Source: Methylomagnum ishizawai (GTDB taxonomy: Bacteria; Pseudomonadota; Gammaproteobacteria; Methylococcales; Methylococcaceae). From it: a stretch of 64,000 nucleotides of DNA. The notes under the pieces are model-generated. The model saw nothing but the letters and a program-made list of their open reading frames with translations, was not told the origin of the DNA and searched no databases. The stretch lies in assembly GCF_019670005.1 (NCBI RefSeq), contig NZ_AP019783.1:2506150-2570149 (forward strand). The letters are read 5' to 3'. Both the position numbers and the translations under genes were made by a program. Positions 54,360 to 64,000 of this stretch are shown piece after piece (position 1 is the stretch's first letter; the number at the start of each line of letters is the position of its first letter).

Positions 54360-55658
54360 GTGAGGCGGCTTTACACGGCGTTGTTCTACGCCGCCACGCC
54401 CTTCATCCTGGGCCGCCTCGCCTGGCGCGGCCTCAAGCTGCCGGCCTACCGGGAGCGCTGGGGCGAACGCTTCGCCCGTTATGCCCCGGTTCCGGGCGGG
54501 GAGGGCATGGCTTGGTTCCACGCCGTTTCGGTGGGCGAGGCCGAAGCCGCCTTCCCCCTGATCCGCGCTTTCCGCGCCCGCCATCCCGGGCTTCCTATCC
54601 TGGTCACTTGCACCACGCCCACGGGTTCGGCCCGGATCGGAGCCGTGCTGGGCGATACGGTCGCCCATGTCTATCTGCCGTATGATCTGCCCGGCGTCGT
54701 GGCCCGCTTCCTGGATCATTTCCGGCCCTGTCTCGGTGTCGTCCTCGAAACCGAAATCTGGCCCAACCTCTACCGCGAATGCGCCCGCCGGGGGATTCCC
54801 TTGGCGATAGTCAACGGCAGGCTGTCCGAGAAATCGGCGCGGGGCTATGGCCGTATCGCCGGCCTGGTGGCGGAAAGCCTCGCCGCCGTGGGCTGGATCG
54901 CGGCGCAAACGTCGCTGGACGCCAAGCGCTACGTCGCCCTCGGGGCCGATCCCCGCAAGGTGGCGGTCACGGGCAATATCAAATTCGATATCGAATTCCC
55001 GGCCCCGCTGCGCGAACAGGCCACGGCCTTGCGGGAAACCCTGTTTCCGGGCCGTCCGGTGTGGATCGCGGGCAGCACCCACCCGGGCGAGGAAGAACAG
55101 GTGCTCGCCGCCCACGCCCAGGTGCGGTCGGTGTTGCCCGATGCCTTGTTGATCCTGGCACCGCGCCATCCCGATAGGTTCCAGGAAGTGCGGACCTTGT
55201 GCGCCAAAACCGGAATCCCGCTGCGCTGCCGTGGCGAATCCTTGCCTTGCGAAGCCGGGACCGGGGTTTTCCTGCTCGACAGCCTGGGGGAATTGCGTTG
55301 TTTCTATGGTGCCGCCGATGTGGCTTTTGTCGGCGGCAGCTTGATTCCGCAGGGCGGACATAATGTACTGGAACCGGCGGTGGCGGGCGTTCCGGTATTG
55401 TTCGGGCCGCATATGTTCAATTTCGCGGAGATCGCCCGGCGGCTGGAAGACAGCGGCGGTGCCCGTTCCGTCGCCGATGCGGACGGATTGGCGGCGACCG
55501 TGATGGATTGGCTAACCGATTTCGATACCCGGTCCGAAATAGGTGCCAAAGCCTCCGCTTTCGTGGATGGAAACCGTGGGGCCGTGGCCCGTGTGGTGGA
55601 ACCCATCTCGGCTTTGCTACAAAGCCGCCTGGATTCGGGCCGGACCATCGATACCTAA
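54360..55658 (+). CDS. waaA: 3-deoxy-D-manno-octulosonic acid (Kdo) transferase
   Basis: 432 residues from a GTG at 54360. Inner-membrane glycosyltransferase adding Kdo to lipid A. N-terminal membrane anchor about 1-24 (MRRLYTALFYAATPFILGRL), then FHAVSVGEAEAAFPLIRAFR, LVTCTTPTGSARIG, the catalytic ETEIWPNLYRECARRGIPLA, WIAGSTHPGEEEQVL, APRHPDRFQEV and FVGGSLIPQGGHNVLEPAVA, all conserved in WaaA. It shows the organism makes LPS. In the same orientation as manC 76 bases downstream. Confidence 0.95.
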   Translation: MRRLYTALFYAATPFILGRLAWRGLKLPAYRERWGERFARYAPVPGGEGMAWFHAVSVGEAEAAFPLIRAFRARHPGLPILVTCTTPTGSARIGAVLGDTVAHVYLPYDLPGVVARFLDHFRPCLGVVLETEIWPNLYRECARRGIPLAIVNGRLSEKSARGYGRIAGLVAESLAAVGWIAAQTSLDAKRYVALGADPRKVAVTGNIKFDIEFPAPLREQATALRETLFPGRPVWIAGSTHPGEEEQVLAAHAQVRSVLPDALLILAPRHPDRFQEVRTLCAKTGIPLRCRGESLPCEAGTGVFLLDSLGELRCFYGAADVAFVGGSLIPQGGHNVLEPAVAGVPVLFGPHMFNFAEIARRLEDSGGARSVADADGLAATVMDWLTDFDTRSEIGAKASAFVDGNRGAVARVVEPISALLQSRLDSGRTIDT

Positions 55659-55734
55659 ATCGGCGCGGGTTTCGGCTATACTCCGACCCTGGTTTTTCCT
55701 CGCCAGATTTTGCCCACCTCAAATAGGGGATCAC

Positions 55735-57201
55735 ATGAATATCGCTATCCAGGCAGTTGTATTATCGGGCGGGTCCGGCACCCGCCTCTGGCCGTTTTCG
55801 CGCGAATCCTATCCCAAGCAATTCCTATCGTTCACCGGCAGCGGCACCCTGTTCCAGGACACGGTGACCCGCGTGGTCGATTGGGGCGCGGCGGACAGCG
55901 GCTTGTTCCAAGTGCTGCCGCCCCTGGTGGTGTGCAACGAAATGCACCGCTTCCTGGTGGCCGAGCAATTGCGGCAATTGGGCTTGGAAAAAAGCCCGAT
56001 CCTGCTGGAACCCATGGGCCGCAACACCGCCCCGGCCCTGACCCTGGCCGCTTTGCAGGCGGTGGAGCAAGGGGCCAATCCGGTATTATTGGTGCTGCCC
56101 TCGGACCATTATGTCGCCAACCTGGAAGGTTTCCAGCAACGTTTGGCGGAAGCCATCAAACTCGCCGCCACCGGCGTGATCGCGACCTTCGGTATCGTCC
56201 CGGACAAACCCGAAACCGGGTTCGGCTATATCCATCGGGGGGCGGATTTGGGGGATAACGCCTTCGTCCTGGGCGGGTTCCGGGAAAAACCCGACGCCGC
56301 CACGGCTTCCGAGTATCTGTTCTCCGGCGAATACTTCTGGAATAGCGGTATCTTCATCCTGCGGGCGCAAACCTGGCTGGAGGAAATCGCCACCCATAGG
56401 CCGGATATCCTCGAAGCCTGCGCCCAGGCCATGGCGCTGAGCAAGCGCGACGGCGATTTCATCCGCGCCGACAAGGCCGCGTTCTCCCGTTGCCCCAGCG
56501 ATTCCATCGATTACGCGGTCATGGAAAGACTGGCTGGTTTCCCGTCGGAAACGCCCCGCGCCGTGGTCCTGCCGCTGGATGTGGGCTGGTCCGACCTGGG
56601 TTCCTGGCCGGCGTTGACTTCGGTGCGTCCCACCGACCACGACGGCAATGTCATGATCGGCGATGTGTTCACCAAGGACACCCACAATTCGGTGCTGTAT
56701 TCGCAGAGCCGGTTCGTGGCGGCGGTGGGCATCACCGACGTGGTGGTGATCGAAACCACCGACGCCGTGCTGGTCGCCCACAAGGACCGCGCCCAGGATG
56801 TCAAGGCCATCACCGACCATTTGAAGAAGACCGAGCGTTCCGAGCATGTCTTCCATGCCAAGGTCCACCGGCCCTGGGGCAATTACGAATCCATCGGCAA
56901 CGGTTCGCGCTACCAGGTCAAGCGCCTGACCATCGCGCCGGGCGGCACGCTGTCCCTGCAATTGCACCATCACCGCGCCGAACACTGGATCGTGGTGAAG
57001 GGCACGGCCAGGGTGACGCGGGGCGAGGAGAGCTTCCTGCTGACCGAGAACGAATCCACCTTCATCCCGCTGGGCGTGCGCCACCGTTTGGAGAATCCCG
57101 GTGCCATCCCGCTGGAGATCATCGAGGTCCAGTCGGGCAGCTACCTCGGCGAGGACGATATCGTCCGCTTCGAGGACCGCTATAACCGGCTGGAATCCTA
57201 G
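55735..57201 (+). CDS. manC: Mannose-1-phosphate guanylyltransferase / mannose-6-phosphate isomerase
   Basis: 488 residues from the ATG at 55735 with AGGGG upstream; a TATACT (55677-55682) may be its -10. Bifunctional enzyme for GDP-mannose. N-terminal nucleotidyltransferase: [20 protein letters not shown] with [46 protein letters not shown] and FWNSGIFI. C-terminal type II isomerase cupin: [20 protein letters not shown] and [20 protein letters not shown]. It feeds exopolysaccharide or O-antigen synthesis; no other such genes are adjacent. Confidence 0.94.
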   Translation: MNIAIQAVVLSGGSGTRLWPFSRESYPKQFLSFTGSGTLFQDTVTRVVDWGAADSGLFQVLPPLVVCNEMHRFLVAEQLRQLGLEKSPILLEPMGRNTAPALTLAALQAVEQGANPVLLVLPSDHYVANLEGFQQRLAEAIKLAATGVIATFGIVPDKPETGFGYIHRGADLGDNAFVLGGFREKPDAATASEYLFSGEYFWNSGIFILRAQTWLEEIATHRPDILEACAQAMALSKRDGDFIRADKAAFSRCPSDSIDYAVMERLAGFPSETPRAVVLPLDVGWSDLGSWPALTSVRPTDHDGNVMIGDVFTKDTHNSVLYSQSRFVAAVGITDVVVIETTDAVLVAHKDRAQDVKAITDHLKKTERSEHVFHAKVHRPWGNYESIGNGSRYQVKRLTIAPGGTLSLQLHHHRAEHWIVVKGTARVTRGEESFLLTENESTFIPLGVRHRLENPGAIPLEIIEVQSGSYLGEDDIVRFEDRYNRLES

Positions 57202-57236
57202 CTTTTCAATCCACTGCCATCCATCGAACGAAACCT

Positions 57237-58328
57237 ATGACGCTTTATTGCGGTATCGTCGGCCTGCCGAATGTCGGCAAATCCACTCTGTTCAACGCGC
57301 TGACCAAGGCGGCCATCGCGGCGGAGAACTATCCGTTCTGCACCATCGATCCCAACGTGGGCGTGGTCCCGGTGCCCGACCCACGACTCGATGCTTTGGC
57401 CGAGATCGTCAAGCCCGAGCGGGTGGTGCCCACCGCCATCGAGTTCGTGGATATCGCGGGGCTGGTGGCCGGCGCCTCGAAAGGGGAGGGGCTGGGCAAC
57501 CAATTCCTGGCCCATATCCGTGAGACCGACGCCATCGCCCATGTGGTGCGCTGTTTCGAGGACGACGATGTGATCCATGTCGCGGGCAAGGTCGATCCGG
57601 TATCCGATATCGAGGTCATCAACACCGAACTCGCGCTAGCCGACCTCGGCACCTTGGACAAGGCGCTACAGCGGGCCACCAAGGCATCCAAGGCGGGCAA
57701 CAAGGACGAATTGGCGAAAAAAGCCTTGTTCGAGCGGGTATTGGCGCATTTGGACAGCGGCAAACCGGTGCGGACCCTGCCCATGGCCGACGAGGAAAAG
57801 GCGCTATTGCGAGAATTGCATCTGATCACCGCCAAGCCGACGATGTACATCGCCAATGTGCGCGAGGACGGCTTCGAGGACAACGCCTTCCTGGACCGGG
57901 TGCGGGCCTATGCCGAAGAAGAAGGTTCGATGGTGGTGCCGGTGTGCGCGGCGTTCGAGGCCGAGATCGCCCAGCTCGACGAGGCCGACAAGGCGGACTT
58001 CCTGGCCGAGATCGGCATGGAGGAACCGGGGTTGAACCGGGTCATCCGCGCCGGCTATAAGCTGCTGCACCTGGCGACGTATTTCACGGCGGGCGTCAAG
58101 GAAGTGCGGGCCTGGACCATCCCGGTCGGGGCCACGGCACCACAGTCGGCGGGCGTGATCCATACCGACTTCGAGCGCGGCTTCATCCGGGCCGAGGTGA
58201 TCGCCTACGAGGACTTCATCGCGCATCGCGGCGAACAGGGCGCGAAGGACGCGGGCAAATGGCGTTTGGAAGGCAAGGAATACATCATGCGCGACGGCGA
58301 CGTCGTGCATTTCCGGTTCAACGTGTAG
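57237..58328 (+). CDS. ychF: Redox-responsive ribosome-binding ATPase YchF
   Basis: 363 residues, the family length. Obg-like P-loop protein: G1 [21 protein letters not shown]2 region [19 protein letters not shown]3 [20 protein letters not shown] and the modified G4 NVREDGF, which favours ATP over GTP. Helical middle part, then the C-terminal TGS-like domain ([47 protein letters not shown]). It associates with ribosomes and stress control. Often next to pth, which is not seen here. Confidence 0.96.
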   Translation: MTLYCGIVGLPNVGKSTLFNALTKAAIAAENYPFCTIDPNVGVVPVPDPRLDALAEIVKPERVVPTAIEFVDIAGLVAGASKGEGLGNQFLAHIRETDAIAHVVRCFEDDDVIHVAGKVDPVSDIEVINTELALADLGTLDKALQRATKASKAGNKDELAKKALFERVLAHLDSGKPVRTLPMADEEKALLRELHLITAKPTMYIANVREDGFEDNAFLDRVRAYAEEEGSMVVPVCAAFEAEIAQLDEADKADFLAEIGMEEPGLNRVIRAGYKLLHLATYFTAGVKEVRAWTIPVGATAPQSAGVIHTDFERGFIRAEVIAYEDFIAHRGEQGAKDAGKWRLEGKEYIMRDGDVVHFRFNV

Positions 58329-58581
58329 CCGGGCGCGGCGGGGCAATCCCGCCGCAGGCCCTAGGCCCTTATGATTTAACATAATATCCATTATGCGCAA
58401 TTGGCTGGGTGCGCAAGATACCGTCCCTAGAGCCGCGTTATCCCGGACCCCCCGTGAGTTATCTTTATTTAGAAAACAAAAAATCTCTAAATAATCCATC
58501 TAAACATCTACGGAAGTTATTTGCCGGATGGCCGGGACCGGACGGCGGTTGATGCCCGAATCCCGGCCCATCGCCTTCCGC
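58329..58581. other. Convergent intergenic region with two inverted repeats
   Basis: Contains CATAAT-ATCC-ATTATG (58380-58395) and TTATTTAGA / TCTAAATAA (58465-58473 and 58486-58494, 12-base loop), the most AT-rich stretch between two GC-rich genes. The region separates the converging ychF and chemoreceptor genes, so these may act in termination, but neither has a classic GC stem with a T-run. Confidence 0.45.
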
Positions 58582-61500
58582 TTAGAAACAGGTGAATCCG
58601 CGTCCGTCGAAGCCCCTCGCCGTTTTGGAAGCCTCCACGCTTATCGCCGCCTTCGCGTGGCGAGACGGCCCCTTGTGGGGTATCCGCTCCCTGGCCACGC
58701 CGTCGGCGACTTTGAAAAAGCCCAGGGTGCGTTGCAAAGCCTCGGCCTGGCTGGTCATTTCCTCGGCGGTCGCCGAGAGTTCCTCGGCGGCCGCAGCGTT
58801 CTGCTGGGTGGTCTTGTTGAGCTGGTTCATGGCTCCAGAGATTTGTTTCGCTCCCAAAGCCTGCTCCTCGGAACCGGCGGCGATTTCCTGGACCAATCCC
58901 GCGGTCCTCTGGATCAATGGCACGATTTCCTTCAGGAGCGTGCCGGCCCGTTCGGCCATGGCGACGCTGGACTCGGCCAGTCCGCCGATCTCCTGGGCGG
59001 CGACCTGGGAACGCTCGGCCAGTTTCCTGACCTCGGCGGCGACCACGGCGAAGCCCTTGCCATGTTCCCCCGCCCTCGCGGCCTCGATGGCGGCGTTGAG
59101 CGCCAGCAGGTTGGTCTGGTAGGCGATGTCGTCGACGATGCCGATCTTGTCGGCGATCTGCTTCATGGCGCCGACGGTGAGGGTCACCGCCTCGCCGCCC
59201 TCGGCGGCCTCGCGGGCGGCTTTTTCGGCGATGGAGTCGGTGGTCTTGGCGTTGTCCTTGTTCTGGTCGATGGAGGCGACCATCTGTTCCATGGAACTGG
59301 AAGTCTCCTCGACGCTGGTGGCTTGTTCGGACGAGGCCTGCGATAGGTGCTGGGAAGTCAAACCCACCTGCCCGGAAGCCGAGGAAAGGGTGTTGGCCAC
59401 CTCCCTCACATTGGACAGGGTCTCCGATAGCTTATGCACGGTATCGTTGATGGCTTCCTTCAATTCCAGGAACATGCCCTGGTAATGGCCCTCCATGGTG
59501 GCGGTCAAATCGCCCTGGGCCAGGCGGGCCATGATTGCGCGGACGCGCTCCACCGGCCCATGCATCGCTTCCATGACACCGTTGATGCCCTGGATGACGG
59601 TCCGGAATTCTCCCCGGTGCCGGGCCGCGTCGGCGCGGACGGCCAGGCGGCCCTGGGTGGCGGCTTCCGACAACTGGTTGGCATCGGCGATCAGCGCCCT
59701 GACCGGGCCGATGAAGGCGTCCAGGGTGTCGTTCACGCCTTGCACGATCTTGCGGTAATCGCCTTGGTGCCTGGAGGCGTCGGCGCGGGTATCCAGTTCC
59801 AACTCGCGGGCGGCCTGGGCCAGCAGGGCGGTGTCCTCGATCAAGGCGTTGATGTTGTCGATGGCGAGATTGAGGTTGTCCTTGAGGGTATTGAAGTCGC
59901 CGTGGTAGGCGTCGGCGATCCTGGGCGGGATATCGCCCTTGGCGATGCGGTCCAGGTAGTCCGCCGCCACGTTCAACGGATCAACCAGCGCGTCCAGGGT
60001 CTCGTTCAATCCCCGGAGTATCTTGCGGTATACGCCCTGGGCGCGTTCGGCGTCCACCCGGACTTCCAGCCGGCCCGCCTTGGCGGCGTCGATGGCGACC
60101 CCGGTTTGCACGACCAGAAAGCCGATGGCGTCCAGGCAAGTGTTGAGGTTGTCCTTGAGGGTGTTGAAATCGCCATGGTAGGTGCCGGCGATCCTGGGCG
60201 GGATATCGCCCTTGGCGATGCGGCCCACGTAGTCCGCCGCCATGTTCAAGGGACCTATCACCGCGTCCAGGGTCTGGTTCACGCCCTCGATGACCTCGCG
60301 GTAGCCGCCCCGGTGCCTGGAAGCGTCGGCGCGGACGGCGAGCTTGCCCGCCACCGCCGCCGTGGACAGCATCGCGGCGTCTTCCACCAAGCCATGGATG
60401 GCCTCGATCACCTGGTCCACCGCCTGGGCGATGATGGAAAAGGTCGCGTGGGCCGCCTGGGTATCCTGGTCCGGCGTGGCCGTTTGGATCCGCGCGCCGA
60501 GGTCGCCCGCGGCGATGCTCGTCAGCGCGGCCCGCACCTTGACCACCTCCTTTTCCTGGTAATCGGCGATCTTCCTGGCGAGCCGCTGCGCCTGCTTGAC
60601 GCCGGTCTGGTCCACCACGAACTCGAAGCCGCCGATGACCTCGCCGTTGCGGGCGCGGAGCGGCTGCCCCATGTACTGGATATCGAGTTCGAGCCGGCCT
60701 GGGCGCGCCACTGTTTCGCCCTGGACCGGGCTATTGCTGGACATCGCCCTCACGACGGCGCATTGGCCGCTATGGCAATCGTTGGTATTGAAATAGCCGT
60801 GGCATTTCTGGCCCAGCAATTGCGATTTGGCGAGATCGCCGAGGCCCATGCCGCATTTGTTGATGTAGCGGATGGTCCGCTCCCTGTCGATGATCATCGC
60901 GGGCAAGGGGGTGTTGTCGATGAAGCCGACCAAGGTCTCCAGGGTCTGGTTCACGCCTTCGACCACCCGGCGGTAGTCCCCCTGGTGCCCGGTGGCGTCC
61001 GCACGGGTGTCCAGGTAGCCTTCGATGACCCGGTCGGACAACTGGTTGACCTCGGCGATCAAGGCGTTGACGGCGTCGGCCATGGTTTTTACCGCCACCA
61101 CCAGGCTGGACTCCGGTTTGCCCTGGGTGTCGATCTTGAACGTCAGGTCGCCGACCGCCAGCATCCGCGCGAGGTGGGCCGCCTCGGCGGGTTCGCAGCC
61201 GAGTTGGCGCAGGATATGGCGGGTGATGAACACCCCGAGGATCAGCGCGGCCAGCACCGTCCCCCCGCCCCACACACCGCTCCAGAGCAGCGCCGCGACA
61301 TAGGCCTGCCGGGCTTCGGCCTGGGCGGCGGCGATCAAGGGCATTTGCCGCTCCCGCAATTCGCCCACCGCGCTGATCCAACTCCGGTTGAGCGGCCGCC
61401 CCTGGGTGAACAGCAGGGACTGGCCCTCCAGGTTCTTATTGGCGAAACCCAGGGCGCTGATCGCGTCGTTGACCGGGCGGACCTCCTGCTTCATCCCGGC

Positions 61501-61839
61501 CATCTTGTCGAGCAGTTTCCTGCCTTCGCCGTCCAGCGGCGATTGCCGCAGATAGCGTTCGTTTTCGTCGTAGATGTCCCTGGCCTTTTCTATCCTTCGC
61601 TTGAATTCCCCGTTGAGCGTGGCATCGGTGACCATGACGATATTGCGGAGCGCCATGCCTTCTTCGAGGAGGTTGTCGTGCATGGCGGTGATGGCCAAGA
61701 CCTGCTGGGTTTTGTTGCCGACGATATTGTCCAGGCGGTCCTGGATGCTCCCCATCTGCGATATGACGAAACCGACACTTCCCAACATCAACAACGCGAC
61801 TAGGGAAAAACCACCGATCAGTTGGTGTCCAATTTTCAT
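58582..61839 (-). CDS. Poly-HAMP methyl-accepting chemotaxis protein with PAS domain
   Basis: 1085 residues from the ATG at 61839 with CGAGGAAA upstream. Short membrane helix about 7-27 ([19 protein letters not shown]), a four-helix-bundle-like periplasmic domain about 30-175, a second helix about 180-205, then HAMP domain, a PAS-type domain with a cysteine-rich tip ([18 protein letters not shown]), and at least five more HAMP-like units marked by repeated RADASRH-x-G-x-Y and [10 protein letters not shown] blocks, ending in the signalling tip ([20 protein letters not shown]). Two units are near-identical, so the array has expanded by duplication. The signal is unknown. Confidence 0.92.
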   Translation of the reverse strand: MKIGHQLIGGFSLVALLMLGSVGFVISQMGSIQDRLDNIVGNKTQQVLAITAMHDNLLEEGMALRNIVMVTDATLNGEFKRRIEKARDIYDENERYLRQSPLDGEGRKLLDKMAGMKQEVRPVNDAISALGFANKNLEGQSLLFTQGRPLNRSWISAVGELRERQMPLIAAAQAEARQAYVAALLWSGVWGGGTVLAALILGVFITRHILRQLGCEPAEAAHLARMLAVGDLTFKIDTQGKPESSLVVAVKTMADAVNALIAEVNQLSDRVIEGYLDTRADATGHQGDYRRVVEGVNQTLETLVGFIDNTPLPAMIIDRERTIRYINKCGMGLGDLAKSQLLGQKCHGYFNTNDCHSGQCAVVRAMSSNSPVQGETVARPGRLELDIQYMGQPLRARNGEVIGGFEFVVDQTGVKQAQRLARKIADYQEKEVVKVRAALTSIAAGDLGARIQTATPDQDTQAAHATFSIIAQAVDQVIEAIHGLVEDAAMLSTAAVAGKLAVRADASRHRGGYREVIEGVNQTLDAVIGPLNMAADYVGRIAKGDIPPRIAGTYHGDFNTLKDNLNTCLDAIGFLVVQTGVAIDAAKAGRLEVRVDAERAQGVYRKILRGLNETLDALVDPLNVAADYLDRIAKGDIPPRIADAYHGDFNTLKDNLNLAIDNINALIEDTALLAQAARELELDTRADASRHQGDYRKIVQGVNDTLDAFIGPVRALIADANQLSEAATQGRLAVRADAARHRGEFRTVIQGINGVMEAMHGPVERVRAIMARLAQGDLTATMEGHYQGMFLELKEAINDTVHKLSETLSNVREVANTLSSASGQVGLTSQHLSQASSEQATSVEETSSSMEQMVASIDQNKDNAKTTDSIAEKAAREAAEGGEAVTLTVGAMKQIADKIGIVDDIAYQTNLLALNAAIEAARAGEHGKGFAVVAAEVRKLAERSQVAAQEIGGLAESSVAMAERAGTLLKEIVPLIQRTAGLVQEIAAGSEEQALGAKQISGAMNQLNKTTQQNAAAAEELSATAEEMTSQAEALQRTLGFFKVADGVARERIPHKGPSRHAKAAISVEASKTARGFDGRGFTCF

Positions 61840-62531
61840 TGTTTTTTCCTCGTGTATGTATGGGAAGGATCGCTGGATGCCTTTATGCAAACCGAACCAA
61901 TAAGGCCGGTACGGTTGATGTCATTTTTGATTATCATCGATGCGCTGACGCTGGTTATCTTGGTTTTTTGGAAAGAGATTGGTTTCCATCGCCCCAACGG
62001 CCCATCCGTCAACCGGGTAAAGGCCATATTCCTGTCGAGGCCCATGGGTTCGGCCTGGTTTCAATTTAAAATCATATCGTTGTATCGGCTGTGAGTTTTT
62101 GCCGGGACAGCCCATGCTGGCGGGGCGGCATAATCGGCATGGACCGCAATGCTTGCTCGATGGCCTGCCCACGGGTCTGCTTCGGATTAATACTTGATCA
62201 TCATTTCCACGTTACACAAACCCCCCGCGTTTGTGCGGCGCAACCAATGGACAAACCGCAAAACCGGGTTTTCGCATTTGGAATGCGCCTTTAATTAAGG
62301 GATAGCCCAGGCCCGGAAAATTTCAAGATATAATATTATCGATTCAATCGTTAATATCGGTTTCCCCCGTGCCGGGGAAGCCGGGATCTCAAACCGGGCG
62401 GCGGGACGGTCCGGTTCCCCACCCAGCACCGGGTCCGGCGGTCCACGTCCATGCGGTTCCGGCCCCGGCGGGAACTCCTGTATGATTTTTCCGGCGATAT
62501 TCCGTGGCTTATTAACGAGGAACGAATCGAA
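61840..62531. other. 690-bp divergent intergenic region chemoreceptor / tamB
   Basis: No gene recognised; short frames on both strands have no plausible product. Inverted repeats: CACAAA / TTTGTG (62215-62235, loop CCCCCCGCG) and AAAACC-G-GGTTTT (62260-62272). TATAAT lies at about 62331 on the plus strand and could be a -10 for tamB with a long leader of nearly 200 bases. Composition is mixed, more AT-rich at 61900-62100. Confidence 0.45.
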
Positions 62532-64000
62532 ATGCGGCGCGTGCTGCGATGGAGCGGCTGGCTTTTGGCGGGAATCCTGGGTTTGCCGGTCGTCGCGCTG
62601 GCCTTGGCGCTGTGGGCCGCGAACAGCCCGCCGGGCCGGGCCTGGATCGAACGCTCGCTCCCAGGATTCACCGGCGGCCAGGTCGGCATCGCCAAGCTGG
62701 AAGGCCGCTTCCCCGACGCCTTGCGGATCGGCCATATCGAAATCCGCGATCCCGCCGGGACTTGGCTGGCCATCGACGATTTGGCCTTGGATTGGTCGCC
62801 GGCCCGCTTGTTGACCGGGCTCGCCGACCTCCAGCGCTTGGAGGCGGGCCGCATCGCCCTGGCCCGCCGTCCCCTGCCCTCGCCCGAACCCGAACCTCGA
62901 AAAACCGCTTTTTCCCTGCCGGTGGGCGTCGAACTGCACCGCCTGCGTGTGGGGCGGCTGGAACTGGCCCCGCCGGTCGCGGGCGTCGCCGCCGCGCTTG
63001 GGATCGAGGGTTCCGGGCGGCTCGCGGCGCTGGACCAGGGCGGGGCCACGCTTGCGATCACCCGCCTGGATGGCGCGGGCCGCTACGCGCTGCGAGGCCG
63101 GATCGAACCCGGCGGGTTGCATCTGGCCCTGGAAGCGCGGGAACCGCCCCAGGGCTTGCTGGCGCAACTCGCCCAAGCGCCGGAACTGGGCGCGTTGTCC
63201 CTGGACGCCCAGTTGGACGGCCCCTATTCCGCGCTCGTTATCCGGTTCGGCCTGGAAGCCGGACCACTGCGGGCCGAGGCGCGGGGCACCCTCGACCTGG
63301 AACGCAACGCCGCCGACCTCGCCCTGACCGCCTCGGCCCCCGCCTTGCGGCCACGGCCCGGGGTGTCCTGGCAATCGGTGGCGCTGGACGCCAAGCTGCA
63401 CGGCCCTTTCATCCGCCCCACGGCCCAGGCCCGGCTCGATATCGCCGCCCTGGAAGCCGCCGGGACCGCCATCCCCGAAGCCGCGCTGGAACTCCAAGGC
63501 GACGCCGGTGCCTTGCGGCTCCGGGCCGTTCTCACAGGCGTCCGCATTCCCGGCGCGCGCCCCGACCTGCTGCGCGCCGCGCCTTTGGTGCTTGCCGCCG
63601 ATGCCAAGCTCGATGCGCCCGAACGTCCCGTGCATTTCTCGGCCCGCCATCCATTGCTGACCCTCGAAGGCCAGGCCCGGACCGGACCCGACCCCGACGG
63701 CACGGCCTCGCTCAAATTGCCGGACTTGGCCCCTTGGGCGGGATTGGGCGGCGTCGATCTGCGGGGTTCCACCGAATTGAGCCTACGCGCCGCGCAAACC
63801 GGCGCTACCCTCCAGATCACCGCCGAGGACAAGCTCGCCCTGACCGGCGGTATGGCTCCCCTGCCCGCCCTGGTCGGCGCGGATGGGAAAATCGGCCTAT
63901 CGGCGACGTTGCGGGGGCCGGAGATCGCGGTGTCGCGGTTACGGTTCGAGGGCAAGGCGCTGGCCCTCGCGGCGGATGGCGTATGGTCCGGGCAAACGCT
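62532..64000 (+). CDS. tamB: Translocation and assembly module protein TamB, 3' end outside window
   Basis: Frame open from the ATG at 62532 to the right edge, 489 codons and continuing; TamB proteins exceed 1000 residues, so more than half is missing. N-terminal membrane anchor about 9-29 (GWLLAGILGLPVVALALALW), then the family opening FTGGQVGIAKLEGRFPDALR, IGHIEIRDPAGTWLAIDDLA and LDWSPARLLTG, followed by repetitive beta strands (AsmA/TamB groove). It spans the periplasm and works with TamA in outer-membrane protein and lipid transport. tamA is 11 kb away on the opposite strand, unlike the adjacent arrangement in E. coli. Confidence 0.9.
   Translation, partial: MRRVLRWSGWLLAGILGLPVVALALALWAANSPPGRAWIERSLPGFTGGQVGIAKLEGRFPDALRIGHIEIRDPAGTWLAIDDLALDWSPARLLTGLADLQRLEAGRIALARRPLPSPEPEPRKTAFSLPVGVELHRLRVGRLELAPPVAGVAAALGIEGSGRLAALDQGGATLAITRLDGAGRYALRGRIEPGGLHLALEAREPPQGLLAQLAQAPELGALSLDAQLDGPYSALVIRFGLEAGPLRAEARGTLDLERNAADLALTASAPALRPRPGVSWQSVALDAKLHGPFIRPTAQARLDIAALEAAGTAIPEAALELQGDAGALRLRAVLTGVRIPGARPDLLRAAPLVLAADAKLDAPERPVHFSARHPLLTLEGQARTGPDPDGTASLKLPDLAPWAGLGGVDLRGSTELSLRAAQTGATLQITAEDKLALTGGMAPLPALVGADGKIGLSATLRGPEIAVSRLRFEGKALALAADGVWSGQT

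Noticed and set aside
62295-63650. Minus-strand frame of 451 codons opposite tamB
   Set aside because: It is Gly/Gln/Arg-rich without any motif, while the plus-strand frame has a clear TamB N-terminus. It is a GC-rich shadow.

Overview
The window is a GC-rich chromosomal segment of a Gram-negative, flagellated bacterium, most likely a gammaproteobacterium. The inference rests on a FleQ-type flagellar regulator, WaaA (LPS core), TamA/TamB, EttA, ClpS-ClpA next to infA and aat, and an rpsF-rpsR-(DUF2232-like)-rplI operon. Several families also fit a high-GC methanotroph-like lineage, but nothing here proves that. I saw no rRNA, tRNA, CRISPR array, integrase or transposase.

Layout. 1-8669: a urease operon in the order (proline-rich ORF)-ureD-ureA-ureB-ureC, then a three-gene phosphosignalling cassette (membrane CheA-like kinase, CheY-like receiver, CheX-like phosphatase), then ureE-ureF-ureG. 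8741-12791: sucB and sucA on the minus strand, ending at a bidirectional terminator. 13131-18117: an EAL/HDOD protein, moaA, an AAA+ ATPase and a DEAD-box helicase. 18183-19588: an unknown protein and a toxin-antitoxin pair whose toxin is frameshifted. 19658-22566: ettA and a GNAT-like protein. 22634-25081: an AT-rich islet with two membrane proteins, one of the DUF4407 type. 26402-30705: aat, bpt, infA, clpA and clpS, a nearly complete N-degron pathway. 30909-35196: htpX, a PQQ-type sugar dehydrogenase, a methyltransferase and radA.

35289-48631 is a motility and cyclic-di-GMP region: PilZ, FHA, fleQ, fliE, fliF, a 63-residue copy of the FliF tail, fliG, fliH, fliI, fliJ, fliK, an HD-GYP phosphodiesterase and a GGDEF cyclase. 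48938-58328 holds housekeeping and envelope genes: a zinc-ribbon membrane protein, tamA with a small membrane partner, rpsF-rpsR-(DUF2232-like)-rplI, waaA, manC and ychF. 58582-61839 is a 1085-residue poly-HAMP chemoreceptor. A tamB gene runs off the right edge from 62532.

The most unusual points are the free-standing duplicate of the FliG-binding FliF tail between fliF and fliG, the chemotaxis-style kinase/receiver/phosphatase set inserted inside the urease operon, the AT-rich DUF4407 islet, and the broken RelE/ParE-like toxin beside an intact antitoxin.
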